A stretch of 24,342 bases of DNA. It comes from CAYFPS01 sp964345075 (GTDB lineage Bacteria; CAIWAD01). The translations under genes were made by a program, and so were the position numbers. The notes beneath the pieces were generated by a model. That model saw only the letters and a list, made by a program, of their open reading frames with translations. It made no database searches and was not told the DNA's origin. Of this stretch, positions 1 to 9,433 are shown piece by piece. The stretch is taken from assembly GCA_964345075.1 (NCBI GenBank), contig CAYFPS010000034.1, forward strand, positions 1 through 24,342. Reading direction: 5' to 3'. How positions within the stretch are numbered: the first letter of the stretch is position 1; every line of letters starts with the position of its first letter.

Positions 1-2
1 TG

Positions 3-335
3 GAGGTGATTGATCCTGCTTTCAGCCGCCGCTTCGATTACAAGCTGGTCTTTCCCGAGCCGGGTGAAGGCGAGCGTGAAAAGATCTGGCGCGCCCATCT
101 GCCGGCGGGTGTACCCCTGCTGGAGGAGTTGGATTTTCAGGCGCTGGCGGCGGACTTTGCCTTCAGCGGTGGCCAGATTGCCCTGGTGATGCGCAACGCC
201 ATTCACGAGGCCGCCACCCGAGGTGATGGACTGGCCATGCGCGATCTTTATGCCGCGGCGGAAGTCGAGCTGCGCGGGGCCTTTCTCAAGCCGAATGGTC
301 GCCCGTTGGGCTTTCTACGATCCGATGCTGCCTGA
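3..335 (+). CDS. AAA+ ATPase, C-terminal part (5' end outside window)
   Basis: The reading frame is already open at base 3 and stops with TGA at 333-335, so only about 110 C-terminal residues are present. The first visible residues, EVIDPAFSRRFDY, match the second region of homology of classical AAA ATPases (pattern xxIDxAxxRRFDxxIxF), where the Arg pair supplies the arginine-finger function. They are followed by FPEPGEGEREKIWRAHLP and a helical lid with FSGGQIALVMRNAIHEAA, typical of the small alpha-helical AAA lid. Walker A and B would lie upstream. AAA proteins use ATP hydrolysis to remodel or unfold partner proteins; the N-terminal domain that would name the partner is missing, so no specific role can be given. 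The GTG at base 6 is internal, not a start. The gene is convergent with the chemoreceptor at 499-2743. Confidence 0.85.
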   Translation, partial: EVIDPAFSRRFDYKLVFPEPGEGEREKIWRAHLPAGVPLLEELDFQALAADFAFSGGQIALVMRNAIHEAATRGDGLAMRDLYAAAEVELRGAFLKPNGRPLGFLRSDAA

Positions 336-363
336 AGGGGCCAGGGATGAGCTTCAGGGCAGC
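327..363 (+). other. imperfect hairpin around the stop codon
   Basis: GCTGCCTGAAG at 327-337 pairs with CTTCAGGGCAGC at 352-363 with one bulged G. The TGA stop at 333-335 lies inside the left arm. No T-run follows, so this is not a standard intrinsic terminator; it may protect the 3' end or aid termination. Confidence 0.35.
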
Positions 364-433
364 CTTGCATTGGGCATTCAGCGCTGACTGGAGTGAACAC
401 TGCCAAAAACCCCGGCGTGGTTCACGGGCCTTT

Positions 434-456
434 GCCCGGTCTGGAGAAGACCGGGC
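434..456. terminator. strong GC-rich hairpin between convergent genes
   Basis: GCCCGGTCT at 434-442 and AGACCGGGC at 448-456 form a perfect 9-bp stem with loop GGAGA. It sits midway between the convergent ATPase and chemoreceptor genes, where a shared terminator is expected. No clear T-run follows on either strand, so an intrinsic terminator is only inferred. Confidence 0.45.
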
Positions 457-498
457 CTGCACCCTGGCTGTCCGGTTGTCACAGGCTCCTGCTGCTGG

Positions 499-2743
499 CT
501 ACCTCCTTTGAGTGGCTTCCCTGTCCACAACGAAATGGCCGATTTCCTTTTCAACTTCCGTGATACCGCTGCTGGTTTTGATGCTCAGGTCGCGAATGGC
601 AGCCACAGAACTGCTGATACCCTTGTTTTCACGAGTTATCTCCGTGATACCGCCAAGCACATCGCCACTGATGTTTTGCAGGCGTTGCATTTTGTCCAAT
701 ATGCTGCGGGAGGCCATCGCCATTTCACTGGATCCGCTTTTGACCTCCTGCGAAACTTCATTCAATTCGTTTACGGCCTCGACGATCCTGTTGCCCACTG
801 TGCCTTGATCCAGAATGTTGGTTTTGATCTCTTGCTCGCGCCCACGTACTTCCGAAACCGATCCCCGCAGCAACTCAAAGGAGTTCTGGGCCTGTGATAC
901 ACGTTCAACCGTAGTGCTCATCAAGGCTTCAAAACTGGCGAGGAGCTCACCGATTTTGCGTGATTCAACCGAAGACGTCTCCGCCAGATGCCTGATTTCT
1001 CCAGCCACGACAGCAAAGCCCTGGCCGGCTGCACCAGCGTGTACAGCCTCAATTGTTGCATTCATTGCCAGCAGGTTGGTCTGGCCAGCGATGTTTCGAA
1101 TGACACTGTTTGCCTGAAGGAGGTCCTTGGACATGGCCACCAGGTCTTCGATCGTGCGTGTTACATCCTGCAGGTCACCGTAACCTTTTTCAGTTTCTGC
1201 ATGGAGGCTTTCAACACTTTCCAGATTTGACTCGACATGGCCGGTGACGGTCGTCAGGTCATCGATCATGGTCTCAAAGGATGAACGACTGCTGGCAAGG
1301 GCTTTCGTCTGCCGATCAATGTTTGTGTCCAGGCGGGTGATGCTGCCAGTGATTTTCTCCAGTGTCAGCCCGATCTCTCTTATCTCTTCGCTCTGAGTAT
1401 CTATCTGCTCCTGCACGTTCTGGATGTTGTTGTTGATCTCATCTACTGCAGAGTTCGTGCTTTCCACATTGCTGTTGAGGGCATCTCCCGAGCGCCTGAG
1501 CAGATCCATGGAGACATAAATACGCGAGATGATGCTGTTAAGGCTGGCGACAAATTCATTGAAGTGCACGGCCAGCTGCCCGACTTCATCGTGAGTGCGA
1601 ACCTCCAGCACACGCGTCAGATCACCGCCTTCACCGGCAACCTCCTTCAGAGCCTGAGTCGTCATGCTGAGCGGCCTCAGGAAGTGTCGCAGAAAAAAGG
1701 AGACGACCAGCAGCACAAGCATGATGCCCACAACCGTGTTCAGCACATAGAGCCTGGTGACAAAGCCGGAGAAGGCCCGGACCTCCTTGAGCGGAACAAC
1801 GGTACCGGCAATCCAGGGCTTGTCGCAATTGTTGAAGTAAATCGGCACCAGTGTTTTCATCATGCGCAAGCCGGTGGCTACGGAGAGGGCTTCAAAACTC
1901 TCGGCATTACCGCTTTGTAAATGCGTGATACACGCTTGCCTGATTCGGAATCGGGCTTCTTCCATTCAGGTGCGATCTTGCCGATGCGGTCATGAAAGGG
2001 ATGCGCGACCACAATCCCGTCGTGTGATACAATTCGACCAAAACCTGATTCAAAGAACTTGATTTCTTCCAGCGAGGCCTGAAGGTCACTCGACCGAAAA
2101 TCAATGCCGACAATTCCCAGAAATCCTTCGCTGTTTGTAATGGCCACAGCAGCGGAAATGATCATGAGCTCTTCACCGTTAATTGTCTCCGATTGAGGTT
2201 CCCGGACCATCGTTCCGCCAGATCTTTTCAGTTCGTCCGCAAGCTGCAGGCGTTTATTGATGGATTCCTGATCCTTGACCGCAACAAGCTGGATGGCCCC
2301 ATTTCTGCGAAGCAAGCGCGGTTGAAAACGACCTGTGGCGGTGCTTCCACGGGCAAGGTCTCCCTGAAACTGCTGGTCCAGTCCATCCAGCGCATCGGGA
2401 TCCCAGATGGACCAGACCGATGAAATGGAAGGATTCCGCTTCATGAATGCCTCGAGAAGTTCCATGGCTGACTGGCGGCGAAGTTCAGCGGGTAATTGCT
2501 TGAGAGATGCCAGTGCCCTGTCAGGGCCGTGGCTTCGGCCAGCTGCTGATTGACCATTTTTTCAGCTGAGGTCGCGTACTCTCGGGATAGGGCCTCCATG
2601 TAGTCAATCGCCTGTTGTTGACTGTTTGAGGCAACGAGGCGCAGGACCATGGTTCCACTGACCGCCAGCACAATCACAACGATCAGGAAAACCGTTGCGA
2701 TCATTTTCAATTGTAGCTTTGAACGCAGCTTACTCAAGATCAT
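499..2743 (-). pseudogene. methyl-accepting chemotaxis protein (dCACHE-HAMP-signalling), two frameshifts
   Basis: Three consecutive minus-strand frames encode one chemoreceptor. Segment 1 (ATG at 2743, preceded by AGGGGA) carries TM1, with ATVFLIVVIVLAVSG. Segment 2 (from about 2522) is the periplasmic dCACHE sensor with WDPDALDGLD and GIVGIDF. Segment 3 (from about 1930) has TM2 (VVGIMLVLLVVSFFL), a HAMP domain (from RHFLRPL to DEVGQL) and a cytoplasmic coiled coil with the conserved hairpin tip GQTNLLAMNATIEAVHAG and GFAVVAGEIRHLAE. It would signal to CheA/CheW in response to a periplasmic ligand. Joining the frames needs the same correction twice, one missing base near 2522 and one near 1930, giving a 748-residue protein with no missing domain. 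This fits either assembly errors or recent inactivation. As written the sequence cannot make a full receptor. The ligand is unknown. Confidence 0.88.
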
Positions 2744-2985
2744 GTGGACGTCCCCTGCATGATGTGGATTTCATGGTGCTGAAGGGGGATGTACAGTCTA
2801 TCGGCAGGGCATGGGGGAGAATTAAGAATGAGTTGTCAGTAGCAATAACTTTTTGCTGAGCTGCCTTAGTTCAGCTTCACCCCGCCCTGTTGAAGCCTGC
2901 TCTTCAAGACCATTGTCCGGGAATCCATACCTTTGCATTCGGCCTTCAAACAGTCACAGCCGCTCACACAGCAAATGAAAGCACC
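2744..2985. other. divergent intergenic region
   Basis: This 242-bp gap separates the divergent chemoreceptor and CNNM genes and must hold promoters for both. A small repeat, AGCAA / TTGCT, lies around 2841-2857, with GCTGA / TCAGC beside it. No promoter with well-spaced -35 and -10 boxes is convincing. The frame of the CNNM gene stays open upstream to an ATG at 2890, but that extension lacks membrane-protein character. Confidence 0.4.
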
Positions 2986-4050
2986 ATGTCCACCGACTTG
3001 ATTCAACTTCTGGCTTATGTCCTGCTTGCGCTGGGCGTCTCGTTTCTCTGTTCCATTGCGGAGGCCGTGCTGCTGAGTATCACGCCAGCCTATATGGAAG
3101 GTCTGGAGCAGGGCAGGCCGGGACAGGCAGCGCTGCTGAAAGAGGTCAAGCTTGAGCGCATCGAGCAGTCGCTGGCGGCCATTCTCAGCCTGAACACCAT
3201 TGCCCACACTGTCGGGGCGATTGGTGCCGGTGCAAAGGCCACGGCAGTCTTCGGCAGCGCCTGGTTCGGGCTTTTCTCGGCGGTGATGACGCTGATGATT
3301 CTGCTGCTTTCGGAGATCCTTCCCAAGACCATCGGCGCTCTCTACTGGACACAGCTTGCTCTGCCAACAGCCTGGTTTTTGAAGATCCTGATTCGCGCGA
3401 TCTATCCCGTGGTCTGGGTCTGCGAAGGCCTGACTCGACTTGTAACACGGGGACGGAAGGCGCATGTCTTCAGTCGTGACGAATTCCTTGCCATGGCCCG
3501 GCTTGGACTCAAGCATGGCGAGCTGAACGAAAGTGCGCTGAAGGTTGTCAGCCATCTGATTCGATTCAGCTCACGAAAGGCAGCGGATGCAATGACCCCG
3601 CGCACGGTGCTGGCCGCCCTGCCGGAGGCTGCCCTGCTGCGTGACTGTGAGGACTTTGTATCACAGCATCCATTTTCCCGCCTGCCCGTCTACAGGGAGG
3701 ACATCGATCACATCAGTGGTTTCGTGCTTCGCGCGGATCTACTGGCAGCGCTGGCAGCTGGAGAAGGCCTGCGTCCGCTGACTGATTTCCGGCGGGAAAT
3801 TCAGCCCCTGCCTGCCAGTCTGCCACTGGGCCAGGTCCTCGAACAGCTGCATGCCCGGCAGCAGCACATTGCGATTGTGATCGGTGAGTTCGGTGATACA
3901 GTGGGCCTGATTACGCTGGAAGACCTGCTGGAGAATCTGACCGGTATGGAAATCGTCGATGAACTGGACCCGGCCCCCGACATGCGGGGACTGGCCCGAA
4001 GTCGCTGGCAGGAAAGGGCCGGGCGCCTGAAGGGCAGAGTCTCCGACTGA
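2986..4050 (+). CDS. CNNM (DUF21) and CBS-pair membrane protein, hemolysin/CorC-like
   Basis: A 354-residue inner-membrane protein. The N-terminal ~170 residues form a CNNM/DUF21 transmembrane domain with several hydrophobic helices, the FCSIAEA-type motif (here LCSIAEAVLLS), SLNTIAHTVGAIGAG and LSEILPKTIG. A CBS pair follows at about residues 190-320, including AADAMTPRTV, FSRLPVY and GLITLEDLLENLTG. CNNM/CorB relatives move or sense Mg2+ and other divalent cations, with the CBS pair binding nucleotide. The C-terminal CorC/HlyC domain common in longer (~430-residue) relatives is absent; the protein ends soon after the second CBS motif. I chose ATG 2986 (MSTDLIQLLAY) because the hydrophobic domain begins there, with GAAAG just upstream; the ATG at 2890 would add 32 polar residues. 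Family assignment is firm; substrate is not. Confidence 0.88.
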   Translation: MSTDLIQLLAYVLLALGVSFLCSIAEAVLLSITPAYMEGLEQGRPGQAALLKEVKLERIEQSLAAILSLNTIAHTVGAIGAGAKATAVFGSAWFGLFSAVMTLMILLLSEILPKTIGALYWTQLALPTAWFLKILIRAIYPVVWVCEGLTRLVTRGRKAHVFSRDEFLAMARLGLKHGELNESALKVVSHLIRFSSRKAADAMTPRTVLAALPEAALLRDCEDFVSQHPFSRLPVYREDIDHISGFVLRADLLAALAAGEGLRPLTDFRREIQPLPASLPLGQVLEQLHARQQHIAIVIGEFGDTVGLITLEDLLENLTGMEIVDELDPAPDMRGLARSRWQERAGRLKGRVSD

Positions 4051-4363
4051 ATCTTGCCAGCCATTACTTGCGTGTGATGCTGCCCCCTGATTTTTCATCC
4101 TTTTCCAAGATGTCCGCTTGAGCATCGTCGATCCTTCATGGCCAATCCATGGGGAAAACGTGATTCGTTCAACCATAAATACAGTTGCGAAAGCTAAAAG
4201 ATATTCAAGAGCTAAGTGCCAGTAATAGCATGATTTAAAGAAGATTATGACACACGATTTTTCTTGTGGAATTCACAGCAGGTGCTCTTTACCTTCCTGA
4301 ATCATGAGTAGCCACCGGCTGCTCCACTACACACAGCATTCCTGATCATCCAAAGGGGGAACC
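4051..4363. other. intergenic region upstream of the protease operon
   Basis: This 313-bp region has no credible gene. It is clearly more AT-rich than its surroundings around 4160-4260, as expected of a promoter region for the operon starting at 4364. TTGCGA at 4185-4190 is a possible -35 box, but no good -10 box lies 16-18 bp downstream. No terminator for the CNNM gene is visible. It lies inside the longest motif-free stretch (3900-5456) of the dispersed TGTAWCAC repeat. Confidence 0.5.
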
Positions 4364-4780
4364 ATGAAAGGCAGAACGCTTCTGGCGTTTTTCGTCTCGG
4401 GTCTGGTGCTATCCGGCACGGCTCTGGCGGAAAGCTCCGTACAAGCCACACCCGCTGACAAGCAACTGACCCGCCTTGCAACAGCCCACGACAACACGGC
4501 TCTGGGGGCTCTTGAAGAAGAGCGCGTGGCCGCAATCGAGACCTTCGACTGGGGGCAGCGGGCCGACTTCGGCGAAAGGTTGCTGGCATACAACGAGCTC
4601 ATGAAGGACTTCGAACTGCGCGAACTGGAACTCCGTGCGAGCCTGCTCGATGAACTGGGTCTGAATGAAGACGCGGCCCGGCTACGCTCCGAGTACGACA
4701 ACAGGCAGGCAGGCAAGGAAGCCCTGCCACAGGCCGTTGAACATGACGCGCCGGCGGCGGCCGGGGAGGTGGTCAAATGA
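4364..4780 (+). CDS. small exported alpha-helical protein, hypothetical
   Basis: 138 residues, not a recognised family. The first ~22 residues are a Sec signal peptide (MKGRTLLAFFVSGLVLSG, then TALA and a likely cleavage before ESS). The mature part is charged and mostly helical, rich in Glu, Leu and Ala. GGGGGA 7 bp before ATG 4364 is a strong ribosome-binding site. The stop overlaps the next start as ATGA (4777-4780), so the two genes are translationally coupled. Its stretch GLNEDAARLRSEYDN (about residues 99-113) resembles GLNEEAARLSQLL in the next protein, suggesting related helical proteins from an old duplication. Being the first gene of an operon with a secreted protease, it could be an accessory or partner of it, but nothing in the sequence shows this directly. 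Confidence 0.75.
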   Translation: MKGRTLLAFFVSGLVLSGTALAESSVQATPADKQLTRLATAHDNTALGALEEERVAAIETFDWGQRADFGERLLAYNELMKDFELRELELRASLLDELGLNEDAARLRSEYDNRQAGKEALPQAVEHDAPAAAGEVVK

Positions 4781-5253
4781 AAAAGCTGCTGATCCTTGCC
4801 TTGATGGCCGTGGTGGCCATGCCAACGCTGAAAGCTGATGAAGTCCGTCAGCACTCAGGCGTTTACAGTCCCGATCCGGGCTATGTTGATCCAGCCCAGA
4901 CAGAAGCACTGGCTGCACAAGCTGCTCTGGAATCTTCAAATGAAGTGGTCCCGAGCCGTCTGGCAGTGCAGCTACAGGTTCTGGATGCTGCTGCCATGGC
5001 TGCGAGCAGTCCTGCTGAGCGCCAGCGACTGGAAGAGGAAATGCTGCTCATCAAGCAGAATGCCGAGCGGCAGCGGCTTGAAGACAGGCTGGCAGAGGCG
5101 CAGAGCGCCGGGTTGAATGAGGAAGCCGCAAGGCTTTCGCAGCTCCTTCTGGAATTTGAGGGCGCTGGCAGACCGGTCGAGCCCGGAGAGACCATTCCGC
5201 GGGATGCCCAAAGCGGCGAGGCGCTGGACGCCGGGAAGGGAGGTGCCCGATGA
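4777..5253 (+). CDS. second small exported helical protein, hypothetical
   Basis: 158 residues, unrecognised. A signal peptide covers roughly residues 1-20 (MKKLLILALMAVVAMPTLKA, cleavage near ADE). Residues ~65-135 are predicted long helix or coiled coil, with SPAERQRLEEEMLLIKQ, AERQRLEDRLAEAQ and GLNEEAARLSQLL. The tail is Gly/Glu/Pro-rich and probably disordered. The start overlaps the upstream stop (ATGA at 4777) and the stop overlaps the protease start (ATGA at 5250), so all three proteins are probably made together. The GLNE(D/E)AARL element is shared with the upstream protein. Exported with a secreted protease, it could be a chaperone, inhibitor or structural partner; this is inference only. 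Confidence 0.75.
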   Translation: MKKLLILALMAVVAMPTLKADEVRQHSGVYSPDPGYVDPAQTEALAAQAALESSNEVVPSRLAVQLQVLDAAAMAASSPAERQRLEEEMLLIKQNAERQRLEDRLAEAQSAGLNEEAARLSQLLLEFEGAGRPVEPGETIPRDAQSGEALDAGKGGAR

Positions 5254-8200
5254 ACACGCGGTTCACACTTGCCATGGGCAGCCTTCTGCTTTTGGCGCTT
5301 TCAGCCTCTGCCCTGCGCAATCCTGCCCTGATTCAGCAGGGCGAACTACCCCGTGACCAGTACCTGAATCTGACACATCCCGAGCAGGTACAGCTGGACA
5401 AGATTTGCGTGAAATTCAGTGAGGACACACGTGTCCGTCTGCGCGAGGGACGATTTGTATCACTGGAGAACTTCGATCTGAGTCTGGTGGACAAGTTCCT
5501 TGACCGGCATTCCGGCATTCAAACCGAGCGACTCTTTCAGTCCATGTCCGAGGCCGACCTGGACAAGTACATCGCTGATGCCGAGCGGCTTTCCGGCTAC
5601 GATAATGCGGATCTGAACAACTGGTATCTCTTCTTTGTGCCACAGCCCAATCATCAGGCGAAGGCGCTTCTGGAGGAGCTGCTGGAGATTCCCCTGGTGC
5701 AGACCTGCTACTACGAGCCGGTTGTATCACCGGCCACCTGCGGAACCGATCCAGCCCCGACCACTCCGCTCTGGGAAGATTATCAGGATTACAGCGAAGC
5801 CGCTCCCACAGGGATCGATATCGACTATGCCTGGGCGCATTCAACCATGGGCAACGGCTCAAGCGGATACTGGTGGGTAGACATTGAGGGTGGCTGGTGC
5901 GAGGATCATGAAGATCTGGGCGCCTTCAGTGTGCTCAACCTGCCGGATTCCACCGACCCTGACTGGTACAATCACGGCACAGCCGTGGTCTCGATTGTCA
6001 GCGCCTGTGATGACGGCAAAGGAATCACGGGCCTGACGCCGGACTGCACAGCGCGGGCGCGTAATGTCTTTGGCCATGCCAGCACGGCCGACGCCATTCT
6101 CGCGGTAACATCGACACTGATTGAGGGCGAAACCTATGTGATCGAACTGCATGCGCAGGGTCCGTCGCAGGGAACGACCTGCCTCTGCAATTGCACCCAG
6201 TTTGAATACATCGCCATGGAGTACTGGACAGCCAACTTCGATGCCATTCTGGCCAATGCCACAGGAACAGATCAGCTGATCTGTGTCGAGGCGGCGGGCA
6301 ACGGCTCGATGGATCTGGACTGGGCCGGTTACGGTGGCGCCTTTGATCTGGGCTATCGTGATTCACAGGCCATTCTGGTCGGCGCCGGTGAGCCGGGCGC
6401 GAGCCATGATCCCAGCTGCTTCACCAATCATGGAACACGCATCAGTGCATACGGCTGGGGTGGCGGTGTATACGCGGCCGGTTATGGTTCACTCTTCAAC
6501 CAGACCGATTGCCAGCAGGACTACACCTATGGCTTCAGCGGAACGTCTTCGGCCACTCCGATCGTGACGGGTGCTGCCATTTCACTGGCCAACATCCACT
6601 ACGAGCAGGAAGGTGTTCACGCTGCTCCCACGCTGATCCGTTCGCGCATTGGCATCAATGGAACACCACAGGCGAGCGAGTTTACGCATGAAATCGCCAA
6701 CCTGCCCAACATGCGCGGCATCCTTGCACCGGATCTTGCGCCTTACACACCCGGCGGCTGGGGGAGTCCTGCGATTGCCAACAACACCTACGATGACCAC
6801 ACCGTGCCGGCCTTCCTCAACCCCTCACCGGACAGCACCTATTTCAGCTGGTCGCTGGTCAACTGGAGTCATTACAGCGACGCCGTCGACAGCCCGCTGA
6901 GCACCTTCTACATTGACGATGTATCACGCTGGACGGCCGGTTCAAGCCTGGCGAGCTACACTTCGACCTATGTTCGCGGAGTGAATCGCTTCATCAATGG
7001 TGGTCGCCATGTGGTGCGTCAGGAAGTGGATGCGGATGCCTCGCTGGTTGAGGGCAACGAGAACAACAATCGCTACACGGCCAGTTATTGCTGGGGCGGT
7101 TACGATCTGCTCAGCAACAGCCCGGCCAGCTTTGCCCGCGCACCCTACCGTTACCCCACGGGTTACAGTTACCCCTCCTGCGATGGCTTTGACAACGACG
7201 GTGGTCTCTCTGGCTTCTGGGAAGTCGCTGCCGTCATGCCTGCATCCACTGCCGATTACGATCTGCGTGTATACAACACCGCACCGACAGCCACCAGCGG
7301 CTACGATTACAGTTATCAGGGCAGTTCTTCAAGCACGACCTCAACCGACTTTGTCGTGATGAACCAGAACCAGGCCGCCGTAAGCAGCGCCTGGTGGGTG
7401 GGTGTTCATAACTTCAGCAACTCCGCTGAAGATTACACGGTCGAGGCGCAGGGCAGCGCCTATATAGGCTCGGCCCCCGCAACACAGACCTTGCTTGAGA
7501 GTGGAGATCTGGGTGTCGGCGAGATCTTCAATGTCTATGAGTTCTACGCAACGGCCGGGCAGCAGGTCTGGTTCCGGCTGGCCGGTGATGGCGAGGCCCC
7601 GGTCAGGCTGGCCGTATACGGTCCTTCAACCACTTATGACAGCTACAGTGGATATGACTGGCAGATTACATCGGACGCCACCACACCGGAAGCTCTTGGA
7701 ACCTTTACCGCCACAGAGAGCGGCTATCATGGTCTGGTGCTGATCAAGCGCGATCGCGCCAACCTCGCCGCAGATGTGGATTACAACCTCTACTGGGGAC
7801 TGGCCGCAAATCCTGATCTGGCTGTCGGGCTGCACGGCGACTATGATGCGGCCCTTGTTGCCAAGAATCTGGGCGACCCCTGTGGTGTTCTGCCCGCGCA
7901 GCTGAATGAAGGCGTGGCTGGTCTGGATGTCGGCATCAACAATCTGGGCAGTGGCTATGCCGCTCCTGGCTGGAACACGCGCTATCTGCTGGAAGGTCAG
8001 ACGATCTACGATGGTGGCGATCGCAGTACGTGGATGGCCCCCAGTGGAACAGGCGCCTGGTGCGGAGCATCCATTGGCGTGGTCAAGGGCGGTCGTCACG
8101 AAGTTGGCGCCATCCATGATGTCTTCGGTGAACTGGCAGAGAGCAATGAAGCCAACAATCAAGGCTACACGCAGTACAGCTGGGTGCCTTATCCGCTGCT

Positions 8201-9317
8201 TACGCAGACACCTGTAACACGAAGCCCTGCCGCCAGCTGGCGCAACTTCAACAATCCAAATTATGCACTGCTGCCTGATTACAATCAGGATGGATACTCG
8301 ACAAGCCTGCACTTCTGGACAGCCGTAGCTGCCGTGCCGCTGGGCACAAGCGATCAGGTCAATCTGCAGGGCTTCGATTATCACAGTGTGGGCATTGCTG
8401 ATGGACTGCTGGGCGATGTCAGCTTCTCGTATACAAACGAGGGGCTGGTGTGTGTCAACGTGATGAACGGAAACACAGTCGGTTCTGTAACACGGGACTT
8501 TGGCGCGCACCAGAACATGGGCTGGCCCTCACATGTTCCCACTGACGACTATGTGATTGAGGCGTGTCAGAGTCAGGGTGATCTCTTGGTCGATAACAAC
8601 TACGGACCCTACAGTGTAGCGTCCGGGCACCTTGTCGAGATCTACGACTTCTATGTTTCCGCGGCAGGCGACGTGCCCATGACACTGTTCAATGACGGCG
8701 ATGCAGACCTTACCCTGATTGTCTATCCGCCTGGAAGCACCTATTGCGACTACTTTGATGCGCTGGTGCTAGGTGATACAGGCGGCCCGGGTGTGGACGA
8801 ATCGGTCACCGTGAACTTTGCCAACACGGGATGGGCGGGCATCGTCGTTGCCAAACATGGTTACGAGGATGTATCACTGGAGGGTGATTACCGTCTGCGA
8901 CTGGGAACACCACCCATGCCGGTTCCCGCGCCCATTACGGATCTGCAGATGACGGCCGTGGACTTCAGTGCCGGCAACGCTATCTGCGAGATCAACTTCA
9001 CACCGGTCACGACCGATGTATCCGGCAACCCGCTGGCAGTGGATCATTATCGCCTCTATGCAACGCAGTTCAGCGGCTACGATTTCGGTTCGCCCTATGT
9101 GGAGGACCTTGGAACCTTCTTCAACGACGGCAACGGCCTGCTTTACTTCCACAACATCGGCTGGCTGAGCAATGGATTCATTTACCTGACAGCCGTTGAC
9201 CTTGATGGCGTTGTGCTTGCTGCAAGTCCGGGGCTGCCGGTCGGCTGGGAGGAGCTGGCGCCTGTCAGCGCGAACGCGCAGATAGGTATTGAGAAAACTG
9301 AAAACTCAAAGGAATAG
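5250..9317 (+). CDS. secreted subtilisin-like serine protease with duplicated beta-sandwich modules
   Basis: 1355 residues. Signal peptide ~1-22 (LLLLALSASALRNP). Residues ~23-190 look like a propeptide and linker. The S8 catalytic domain follows: Asp211 in WVDIEGG, His242 in NHGTAV, oxyanion Asn351 in AAGNGS, and Ser433 in SGTSSATP, all in normal order and spacing. After it come two similar modules of ~350 residues (about 513-850 and 863-1222). Each starts with a CARDB-like domain (GGRHVVRQEVDADASLVEGN in the first, GGRHEVGAIHDVFGELAESN in the second) and ends with a pre-peptidase-C-like sandwich. A fibronectin-III-like domain (from PAPITDLQMT) ends the protein. No LPXTG or obvious type IX sorting signal is seen. 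It probably degrades extracellular protein, with the modules binding substrate or calcium. Third gene of the operon; a terminator follows at 9356. Confidence 0.92.
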   Translation: MNTRFTLAMGSLLLLALSASALRNPALIQQGELPRDQYLNLTHPEQVQLDKICVKFSEDTRVRLREGRFVSLENFDLSLVDKFLDRHSGIQTERLFQSMSEADLDKYIADAERLSGYDNADLNNWYLFFVPQPNHQAKALLEELLEIPLVQTCYYEPVVSPATCGTDPAPTTPLWEDYQDYSEAAPTGIDIDYAWAHSTMGNGSSGYWWVDIEGGWCEDHEDLGAFSVLNLPDSTDPDWYNHGTAVVSIVSACDDGKGITGLTPDCTARARNVFGHASTADAILAVTSTLIEGETYVIELHAQGPSQGTTCLCNCTQFEYIAMEYWTANFDAILANATGTDQLICVEAAGNGSMDLDWAGYGGAFDLGYRDSQAILVGAGEPGASHDPSCFTNHGTRISAYGWGGGVYAAGYGSLFNQTDCQQDYTYGFSGTSSATPIVTGAAISLANIHYEQEGVHAAPTLIRSRIGINGTPQASEFTHEIANLPNMRGILAPDLAPYTPGGWGSPAIANNTYDDHTVPAFLNPSPDSTYFSWSLVNWSHYSDAVDSPLSTFYIDDVSRWTAGSSLASYTSTYVRGVNRFINGGRHVVRQEVDADASLVEGNENNNRYTASYCWGGYDLLSNSPASFARAPYRYPTGYSYPSCDGFDNDGGLSGFWEVAAVMPASTADYDLRVYNTAPTATSGYDYSYQGSSSSTTSTDFVVMNQNQAAVSSAWWVGVHNFSNSAEDYTVEAQGSAYIGSAPATQTLLESGDLGVGEIFNVYEFYATAGQQVWFRLAGDGEAPVRLAVYGPSTTYDSYSGYDWQITSDATTPEALGTFTATESGYHGLVLIKRDRANLAADVDYNLYWGLAANPDLAVGLHGDYDAALVAKNLGDPCGVLPAQLNEGVAGLDVGINNLGSGYAAPGWNTRYLLEGQTIYDGGDRSTWMAPSGTGAWCGASIGVVKGGRHEVGAIHDVFGELAESNEANNQGYTQYSWVPYPLLTQTPVTRSPAASWRNFNNPNYALLPDYNQDGYSTSLHFWTAVAAVPLGTSDQVNLQGFDYHSVGIADGLLGDVSFSYTNEGLVCVNVMNGNTVGSVTRDFGAHQNMGWPSHVPTDDYVIEACQSQGDLLVDNNYGPYSVASGHLVEIYDFYVSAAGDVPMTLFNDGDADLTLIVYPPGSTYCDYFDALVLGDTGGPGVDESVTVNFANTGWAGIVVAKHGYEDVSLEGDYRLRLGTPPMPVPAPITDLQMTAVDFSAGNAICEINFTPVTTDVSGNPLAVDHYRLYATQFSGYDFGSPYVEDLGTFFNDGNGLLYFHNIGWLSNGFIYLTAVDLDGVVLAASPGLPVGWEELAPVSANAQIGIEKTENSKE

Positions 9318-9355
9318 CTCGACAGACCTTGAAGACCTGTCGCGCTAAATGACAT

Positions 9356-9387
9356 CGGCCCCGGAGCTTTGCTTCGGGGCCGTTTTT
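9356..9387 (+). terminator. intrinsic terminator of the protease operon
   Basis: CGGCCCCGGAGC and GCTTCGGGGCCG (9356-9382) pair as a 12-bp stem with one G-T mismatch pair and a TTT loop, followed at once by TTTTT (9383-9387). It lies 38 bp after the protease stop. Confidence 0.93.
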
Positions 9388-9433
9388 GCTGAAACATGGG
9401 ACCAAAGCGGCAGCCATTTGCCACACTCCGCCC

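Noticed and set aside
499..2743. Programmed -1 frameshifting in the chemoreceptor
   Set aside because: No slippery heptamer is evident at either junction, and two shifts in one receptor would be unprecedented. Mutation or consensus error is simpler.
7626..8510. Antisense frame (294 codons, minus strand) inside the protease gene
   Set aside because: It lies fully within a well-supported plus-strand gene with duplicated domains, and the translation resembles no family.
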